A stretch of 64,000 bases of DNA from Vibrio marinisediminis. GTDB taxonomy: Bacteria; Pseudomonadota; Gammaproteobacteria; Enterobacterales; Vibrionaceae. The DNA lies in assembly GCF_014050145.1 (NCBI RefSeq), contig NZ_JACFYF010000012.1, forward strand, positions 56,433 through 120,432, written 5' to 3'. Shown piece after piece: positions 58,488-64,000 of this stretch. The position numbers and the translations under genes were made by a program. How positions within the stretch are numbered: the first letter of the stretch is position 1; each line of letters begins with the position of its first letter. The notes beneath the pieces were generated by a model. That model searched no databases and was not told the origin of the DNA. It saw only the letters and a list, made by a program, of their open reading frames with translations.

Positions 58488-59006
58488 GTGATAGATGGCG
58501 ATGGTTACCGCTTAAATGTGGGTATTGTAATCTGTAACAACCATGGTCAGGTCTTCTGGGCTAAACGATACGGACAACATTCATGGCAATTTCCTCAAGG
58601 AGGAATTGATGACGGTGAAACACCTGAACAAGCTATGTATCGAGAGTTGTATGAAGAGGTAGGTCTTACTAAGAAAGACGTAAAAATCATAGCGACAAGT
58701 CGACATTGGTTAAGATACAAATTACCAAAAAGATTAGTTCGCTGGGATTCAAAACCTGTTTGTATCGGTCAAAAACAGAAATGGTTTTTACTGCGATTGG
58801 ATTGCGATGAATCTAGAATCAATATGCAACGCGGTCATTCCCCTGAGTTTGATGGTTGGCGCTGGGTGAGTTACTGGTACCCAGTGCGTCAAGTGGTCTC
58901 TTTTAAGCGCGATGTTTATCGCAGAGCAATGAAAGAGTTCGCATCCATGGCTATGCCATTTAAAGAACGTCGTGCTAAAGGCAAACGTAAAACACGAAGA
59001 GGGTAG
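58488..59006 (+). CDS. rppH: RNA pyrophosphohydrolase RppH
   Basis: A 172-residue Nudix hydrolase that removes pyrophosphate from mRNA 5' ends and so starts decay by RNase E. The Nudix box is complete: [20 protein letters not shown] followed by [22 protein letters not shown] and [20 protein letters not shown] match E. coli RppH almost exactly. The frame is open upstream to 58404, but the GTG at 58488 gives the family N-terminus [10 protein letters not shown] and has AGAGG before it. It ends with a basic tail. ptsP starts two bases after its stop. Confidence 0.95.
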   Translation: MIDGDGYRLNVGIVICNNHGQVFWAKRYGQHSWQFPQGGIDDGETPEQAMYRELYEEVGLTKKDVKIIATSRHWLRYKLPKRLVRWDSKPVCIGQKQKWFLLRLDCDESRINMQRGHSPEFDGWRWVSYWYPVRQVVSFKRDVYRRAMKEFASMAMPFKERRAKGKRKTRRG

Positions 59007-59008
59007 AG

Positions 59009-61255
59009 ATGCTTTCGCAACTAAGGGACATAGTTGAACAAGTTTCAAGAGTAGAGAACGTTCATGCAGCGTTGCAACTTTTGGTCAAACAAACTTGCCT
59101 CGCTATGCACACGGAATGTTGTACGATCTACCTAGCGAATGAAGAGATGCAGCGCCTTGAGTTGATGGCAACTCAAGGCTTGCGCTTTCACGGCAATAAA
59201 ATTCATATTAACTTTAGTGAAGGTTTGGTAGGGCTGGTCAAACGAAGTGCCGAACCTCTAAACCTTGCTGAAGCTTCCAAACATCCAAACTTTAAGTACT
59301 TCTCTCAGTTAGGTGAAGAGGTTTATCAGAGCTTTTTAGGTACACCTATCATTCATCGCAAGCAGGTGCTTGGTGTGCTGGTCGTGCAGCAAAAAGAGCC
59401 CCGTTTGTTTGATGAAATGGAAGAGTCCTTTCTAGTGACTCTTGCTGCTCAGTTGGCGGTGATTATTGCTCATGCACAAACTCAAGGGCAGTGGCGCCTA
59501 GAAAAGACGCAGCAAGCGATTCGCGGTATTCCTGCATCATCAGGCGTTGCGATTGGTCAGTTCTGGTGGGATAACAGTCAACCACTGCTATCAGATGTGA
59601 GTCCAGCTTCTGCACTGGATATTGAGCGCGAACAAGAGTGGCTATTACTGGCGATTGAAGCAGCACTAACTGATTTTCGCCGCATGCGTAAGAAGTTGGA
59701 TAGTGAAATCAACAAAGATACGTTAGCGATTTTCGATCTGTTTACCCACTTGCTTAATGATCCCATGCTACGCAAAGACCTGAAAGCGCAGATCCAAAAA
59801 GGTGATCGAGCGGATTGGGCTGTGCGACAAGTGGTCGAAACCTACTCCAGCCGGTTTGCACGCATGTCTGACACGTATTTGCGCGAACGAGCGCAAGATG
59901 TGCGTGAGTTAGGGCAGCGGCTACTTTATTTTTTGCATAACACCGAGAACGAGCAGCAAACTTTTGAACAACCCGTAATTTTGGTGGTTCGTGAGCTGAC
60001 GGCTTCGTTGTTGGCGTCGATCCCGAAAGATCAGTTGCTCGCGGTTATCTCTCTTGAAGGCGCGGCTAACTCCCATGCAGCGATTCTATCGCGGGCGCTA
60101 GGTATTCCAGCGGTCATGGGGGTGAGCTTAAATCTCAATACCATCAATGGTAAGCAAGGCATTGTTGATGGCTACAGCGGCAAAATACTGATATCGCCAA
60201 GCCGACAGTTACTCAAAGAGTACCGAGCCCTCGCAAATGAAGAGCGAGAGTTGGCTAACATGGTTAACCAGCGCATCGAAGAGCCGGCATACACCAGTGA
60301 TGGTGAGCGAATTGAAGTATTGCTCAATGCAGGGCTCAGTGCTGATGCCAATATTGCGGTGAATCAAGGTGTTGATGGCGTTGGCTTATACCGAACCGAA
60401 ATCAGCTTTTTATTACAGCACCGTTTTCCTTCAGAGGAAGAACAGACACATCAATATAAATCGGTGATGGCGACTTACCCTGACAAACGGGTAGTCATGC
60501 GTTCGCTTGATATCGGTGGCGATAAAGCGTTGCCATATCTGCCAATAGAAGAAGATAACCCTTTCCTTGGTTGGCGTGGGATTCGCTTTACTCTCGATCA
60601 TCCTGATATTTTCTTAATGCAGATCCGCGCGATGATGAAAGCGAGTGCCGAAACGCAAAACCTGAGTATTTTGTTGCCTATGGTTTCAGGGGCGCAAGAG
60701 TTGGATGATGCCTTGCTGCTGATTGAGCAAGCGTACAGTGAAGTTGTCGCGATCAACGCAAGTATTGCTCGTCCACAAGTCGGCATTATGATTGAAGTGC
60801 CATCTATGCTCTACCTATTACCATTGCTGGCTGACAAAATTGATTTTGTGTCGGTTGGTACCAACGATTTGACTCAATACTTACTGGCAGTTGACCGGAA
60901 CAATTCAAGGGTCTCTAACGTTTATGAAAGTATGCATCCTGCAGTCATTATGGCGTTGGATCATATTTACCAAACCTGTAAACAGTTGAAACTACCTGTG
61001 TGCATTTGCGGTGAGTTAGCGGGTGATCCGATTGGTTCGTTGCTGTTGGTTGGGCTTGGGTATCGCAGTTTAAGTATGAATACTTCAAACGTAGCCAAAG
61101 TGAAGTACTTATTAAGACACACAAGAGTTGATGAATTAGAGTCGCTTGCTAGCCAAGCACTAACGCAGCCTTACGGCAATAACATCTATGCGATGATGCA
61201 AGACTTCTTTGAGCTAAAAGGCTTCTCTGGATTTATTCGTGCGGGTAAGAAATAA
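59009..61255 (+). CDS. ptsP: Phosphoenolpyruvate-protein phosphotransferase PtsP (EI-Ntr)
   Basis: A 748-residue first enzyme of the nitrogen PTS. An N-terminal GAF domain (about 5-165) senses glutamine/2-oxoglutarate. It then has the EI mobile domain with the phosphorylated His in GAANSHAAILSRALGIP, and the C-terminal PEP-binding barrel with SLDIGGDKALPYLP, GVGLYRTEISFLL, SVGTNDLTQYLLAVDR and CICGELAGDP. Passes phosphate to NPr and EIIA-Ntr, tuning nitrogen and potassium balance. Coupled to rppH; the transporter gene follows after nine bases. Confidence 0.97.
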   Translation: MLSQLRDIVEQVSRVENVHAALQLLVKQTCLAMHTECCTIYLANEEMQRLELMATQGLRFHGNKIHINFSEGLVGLVKRSAEPLNLAEASKHPNFKYFSQLGEEVYQSFLGTPIIHRKQVLGVLVVQQKEPRLFDEMEESFLVTLAAQLAVIIAHAQTQGQWRLEKTQQAIRGIPASSGVAIGQFWWDNSQPLLSDVSPASALDIEREQEWLLLAIEAALTDFRRMRKKLDSEINKDTLAIFDLFTHLLNDPMLRKDLKAQIQKGDRADWAVRQVVETYSSRFARMSDTYLRERAQDVRELGQRLLYFLHNTENEQQTFEQPVILVVRELTASLLASIPKDQLLAVISLEGAANSHAAILSRALGIPAVMGVSLNLNTINGKQGIVDGYSGKILISPSRQLLKEYRALANEERELANMVNQRIEEPAYTSDGERIEVLLNAGLSADANIAVNQGVDGVGLYRTEISFLLQHRFPSEEEQTHQYKSVMATYPDKRVVMRSLDIGGDKALPYLPIEEDNPFLGWRGIRFTLDHPDIFLMQIRAMMKASAETQNLSILLPMVSGAQELDDALLLIEQAYSEVVAINASIARPQVGIMIEVPSMLYLLPLLADKIDFVSVGTNDLTQYLLAVDRNNSRVSNVYESMHPAVIMALDHIYQTCKQLKLPVCICGELAGDPIGSLLLVGLGYRSLSMNTSNVAKVKYLLRHTRVDELESLASQALTQPYGNNIYAMMQDFFELKGFSGFIRAGKK

Positions 61256-61264
61256 GGAAAAATA

Positions 61265-62056
61265 GTGAACATTGAGCTGCTGCTATTAATGCTTGTATTA
61301 GGCTCTTTTGTCGGTGTGATGGCGGGGTTGCTAGGCATTGGCGGTGGATTGATTGTTGTGCCTGCGCTTTTGTTTCTGTTGCCACAAGCCGGTATTGAAC
61401 CTGCGATCAGTATGAATATCGCGTTGGCGACATCACTATCTACCATTATTGTCACATCGGGCTCTTCAGCGTTAAACCATTTGAAACTTGGCAATGTTGA
61501 TATGTTTGTCATCAAATGGCTGATGCCCGGCGTGGTGGTTGGTGGTTTTGTTGGGGCAAATATTGCTGAATGGATCCCAACCGAATACTTACCTAAAGTC
61601 TTTGGTGTCATCGTTCTCTTCCTTGCTTTACAGATGCTATTGTCTATCAAAAATGCCAATGAGCGGAGCATGCCTTCTAGTGCAAAAATGGTTGGCTATG
61701 GTACTGGCATTGGCGTTATCTCAAGCTTAGCGGGTATTGGTGGGGGCTCTTTGTCAGTACCATTTCTTAATCGCCATGGCGTTGAGATGCGAAAAGCGGT
61801 AGGCTCTTCCTCGGTGTGTGGCTGTGTTATTGCCATTTCAGGCATGCTAGGCTTCATTCTTCATGGCTATAGTGCGGAAAACTTACCAGCGTACAGCGTG
61901 GGCTATGTTTATCTACCAGCACTTGCAGCCATCGCATCAACTTCAATGCTTACAACACGTATTGGCGCAAAAATGGCAACAACGTTGCCTACTGCTGCAT
62001 TGAAAAAAATATTTGCACTATTTTTGATGTTTGTCGCTGGAACTATGTTGTTATAG
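61265..62056 (+). CDS. TauE/SafE-family sulfite/organosulfur exporter
   Basis: A 263-residue inner-membrane protein with about eight hydrophobic helices in two repeats. Each has the family motif: GVMAGLLGIGGGLIVVPALL at the N-terminus and ISSLAGIGGGSLSVPFLN in the middle. The start is GTG with AAGGA upstream. It sits in the ptsP-lgt-thyA operon. Substrate (sulfite, sulfoacetate or other anions) cannot be read from sequence. Confidence 0.9.
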   Translation: MNIELLLLMLVLGSFVGVMAGLLGIGGGLIVVPALLFLLPQAGIEPAISMNIALATSLSTIIVTSGSSALNHLKLGNVDMFVIKWLMPGVVVGGFVGANIAEWIPTEYLPKVFGVIVLFLALQMLLSIKNANERSMPSSAKMVGYGTGIGVISSLAGIGGGSLSVPFLNRHGVEMRKAVGSSSVCGCVIAISGMLGFILHGYSAENLPAYSVGYVYLPALAAIASTSMLTTRIGAKMATTLPTAALKKIFALFLMFVAGTMLL

Positions 62057-62097
62057 CGCAATCTCATATAAATCTTCATTAAAAGAGTAGTCTTCTT

Positions 62098-62922
62098 ATG
62101 TCTCAGGGATATTTCCAGTTTCCTAATATCGATCCTGTCTTGGTTTCCATCGGTCCATTATCGATTCGTTGGTATGGTTTGATGTATTTAATTGGGTTTG
62201 CTTTCGCTTTATGGCTGGCAAACCGACGTGCGGATAAGCCGGGTAGTGGTTGGACTCGAGATCAAGTCTCTGATCTGCTCTTTGCGGGTTTCTTAGGGGT
62301 GGTTATTGGCGGACGCGTAGGTTACGTGCTGTTTTATAACTTCGATTTGTTCCTACAAGATCCCCTATATTTGTTTAAAGTATGGACCGGCGGTATGTCG
62401 TTCCATGGTGGCTTGCTCGGCGTCATTTCTGCCATGTTCTGGTACGCACGCAAGAATGGGCGCACCTTCTTTGGTGTAGCCGACTTTATTGCACCGCTCG
62501 TTCCGTTTGGATTGGGGATGGGACGCCTTGGTAATTTCATGAACAGTGAATTATGGGGGCGTGTTACAGACGTGCCTTGGGCGATTGTTTTCCCGAATGG
62601 TGGTCCGCTTCCTCGTCATCCATCTCAGTTATATGAAATGGCGTTAGAAGGTGTAGTGTTGTTCCTTATTCTAAACTGGTTTATTAAAAAGCCACGACCT
62701 CTTGGATCCGTGTCAGGGTTATTCCTCGCTGGATATGGTACATTCCGCTTCCTCGTTGAATATGTACGTGAACCCGATGCGCATTTAGGTTTATTTGGCG
62801 GCTTTATCTCCATGGGTCAAATTTTATCGCTACCAATGGTTATTCTTGGTGTGTTGATGATGGTATGGGCATATAAGCGCGGTCACTACAAAGACGAATT
62901 ACCCCAACAGAAAGCGAAGTAA
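62098..62922 (+). CDS. lgt: Prolipoprotein diacylglyceryl transferase
   Basis: A 274-residue inner-membrane enzyme attaching diacylglycerol to the lipobox cysteine of lipoproteins such as NlpI here. The Lgt signature [16 protein letters not shown] is intact, with the catalytic region [16 protein letters not shown] and the His of [24 protein letters not shown] is also conserved. The lgt-thyA order is as in E. coli. Confidence 0.97.
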   Translation: MSQGYFQFPNIDPVLVSIGPLSIRWYGLMYLIGFAFALWLANRRADKPGSGWTRDQVSDLLFAGFLGVVIGGRVGYVLFYNFDLFLQDPLYLFKVWTGGMSFHGGLLGVISAMFWYARKNGRTFFGVADFIAPLVPFGLGMGRLGNFMNSELWGRVTDVPWAIVFPNGGPLPRHPSQLYEMALEGVVLFLILNWFIKKPRPLGSVSGLFLAGYGTFRFLVEYVREPDAHLGLFGGFISMGQILSLPMVILGVLMMVWAYKRGHYKDELPQQKAK

Positions 62923-62931
62923 GGAATTGGT

Positions 62932-63783
62932 GTGAAACAGTATTTAGATCTCTGTCAGCGTATTGTTGACCATGGTGAATGGGTTGAAAATGAACGTACA
63001 GGCAAACGCTGCCTGACGGTGATTAACGCCGATTTAACCTATGATGTGGCTAACAATCAATTCCCACTAGTGACGACACGCAAGAGCTTCTGGAAAGCGG
63101 CTGTAGCAGAGCTTTTAGGTTATATCCGTGGTTATGATAATGCAGATGATTTTCGCAAGCTGGGGACGAAAACCTGGGATGCGAATGCAAACCTTAACCA
63201 AGCATGGCTAGATAACCCTTATCGTAAGGGGGAAGATGACATGGGGCGTGTATACGGTGTTCAAGGTCGTGCATGGGCGAAGCCTGATGGCGGACAAGTT
63301 GACCAGCTGCGCAAGATTGTTGATGACTTAACTCGCGGTATCGATGATCGCGGTGAGATTCTTAACTTCTACAACCCAGGTGAATTCCATATGGGTTGTT
63401 TACGTCCGTGCATGTATAGCCACCACTTTTCGCTATTGGGTGATACTTTGTACCTAAACAGCACTCAGCGCTCTTGTGATGTGCCACTAGGGCTGAACTT
63501 CAACATGGTTCAGGTCTATGCCTTCCTTGCGATTATGGCGCAGATAACCGGTAAAAAAGCAGGTGTTGCGTACCACAAGATTGTTAATGCCCACATCTAT
63601 GAAGATCAGTTAGAGTTGATGCGTGATGTTCAGCTTAAGCGTGAGCCCCTGGCTCCTGCTACATTCCACATTAACCCTGAAATCAAATCACTCGAAGATT
63701 TAGAAACCTGGGTAACATTGGATGATTTTTGGGTAGAGGGATATGAATCTCACGATCCAATCAAATTCCCATTCTCTGTATAA
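62932..63783 (+). CDS. thyA: Thymidylate synthase
   Basis: A 283-residue enzyme methylating dUMP to dTMP with methylenetetrahydrofolate. Visible are [14 protein letters not shown] (phosphate-binding Arg), the catalytic Cys in [25 protein letters not shown] and [14 protein letters not shown]. It is about 20 residues longer than E. coli ThyA and has RPCM where that enzyme has PPCH, marking a divergent branch. GTG start at 62932 with AAGGAA. Last gene of the rppH-ptsP-lgt-thyA series. Confidence 0.95.
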   Translation: MKQYLDLCQRIVDHGEWVENERTGKRCLTVINADLTYDVANNQFPLVTTRKSFWKAAVAELLGYIRGYDNADDFRKLGTKTWDANANLNQAWLDNPYRKGEDDMGRVYGVQGRAWAKPDGGQVDQLRKIVDDLTRGIDDRGEILNFYNPGEFHMGCLRPCMYSHHFSLLGDTLYLNSTQRSCDVPLGLNFNMVQVYAFLAIMAQITGKKAGVAYHKIVNAHIYEDQLELMRDVQLKREPLAPATFHINPEIKSLEDLETWVTLDDFWVEGYESHDPIKFPFSV

Positions 63784-63800
63784 TCTAAAGATTCAATTAG

Positions 63801-63828
63801 AAAGCTGACCTAGTGTCAGCTTTTTTTA
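63801..63828 (+). terminator. Terminator after thyA
   Basis: AAAGCTGAC / GTCAGCTTT stem with CTAGT loop and T run. Confidence 0.92.
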
Positions 63829-63930
63829 TGCCACTAGCAAAGCGCTACGCATTAAAGTGCTATGCATAATTTGCATTAAAGCGAGCACATACAGGTTGAC
63901 GTTACTTGTACTCTAAAAGAGAGTCTTCCC

Positions 63931-64000
63931 AAGACCCCAAGACCCCAAGACCCCAAGACCCCAAGACCCCAAGACCCCAAGACCCCAAGACCCCAAGACC
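63931..64000. repeat. Octamer tandem repeat (AAGACCCC), at least 8.75 copies
   Basis: Seventy bases of perfect 8-bp repeats reach the window edge, so the true copy number is unknown. The complementary strand reads GGGGTCTT repeatedly, a regular G4-N4 pattern able to form G-quadruplexes. It is about 150 bases after thyA and in no visible gene. Confidence 0.97.

Noticed and set aside
63931-64000. Possible CRISPR or VNTR protein repeat
   Set aside because: 8-bp units with no spacers, not a multiple of three, and in no open reading frame.

Overview
The window is a 64-kb stretch of the main chromosome of a Vibrio-type gammaproteobacterium. The evidence is the product set and local gene order: holD-rimI, prfB-lysS-vpsR, rppH-ptsP-TauE-lgt-thyA, mtnN-cbiB-like-btuF, thrL-thrABC with an arcA neighbour, and VpsR itself, a Vibrio biofilm regulator. 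Nearly everything is core housekeeping DNA with moderate GC. I see no prophage, integron, insertion sequence, CRISPR array, tRNA or rRNA. Species cannot be fixed from the sequence alone.

Layout: 1-8.3 kb, CYTH triphosphatase, a K+ channel-like protein, a chemotaxis receptor, glnE and hldE. 8.3-16 kb, arcA (minus strand) with a perfect FNR box upstream, a DUF3293-like gene killed by three in-frame stops, an RraA-like protein, a small beta-barrel protein, and the attenuated threonine operon thrL-thrA-thrB-thrC. 16-19.2 kb, a TRIC/YicG channel and the minus-strand group mtnN, cbiB-like, btuF. 19.3-25.2 kb, rpsO, pnp (structured leader), nlpI, then a MarR regulator and MATE pump with twin palindromic operators. 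25.2-30.5 kb, the oxygen-independent ubiquinone genes ubiU-ubiV and ubiT-yhbS, separated by a PAS-GGDEF-EAL gene. 30.6-38 kb, holD-rimI, prfC, a repeat-filled gap, srmB, trmN6 and brnQ. 37.5-41.9 kb, prfB with its programmed +1 frameshift, lysS and vpsR. 42-54.9 kb, a DUF1499 lipoprotein, gltBD, yhcC, a PAS-GGDEF cyclase, arcB and a lipoprotein. 55-64 kb, an unannotated 40-codon ORF, a DUF1127-like protein, tas, a small hypothetical, mutH, a cluster of DnaA boxes, rppH, ptsP, a TauE-type transporter, lgt, thyA, and finally a G-rich octamer repeat running off the end.

Functional themes: nitrogen and amino acid metabolism (glnE, gltBD, ptsP, thrABC, brnQ), anaerobic adaptation (arcA, arcB, ubiTUV, FNR box), RNA turnover and translation (pnp, rpsO, rppH, srmB, prfB, prfC, rimI, lysS), and c-di-GMP/biofilm signalling (two GGDEF proteins plus VpsR). 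The most notable non-coding element is the mutH-rppH gap, which has four consensus DnaA boxes and sits where E. coli carries the DnaA-reactivating site DARS2. I found no clearly undescribed multi-gene system. The best leads for something new are the small ORF beside the DUF1127-like gene, the 117-bp tandem repeat after prfC, and the octamer repeat after thyA.
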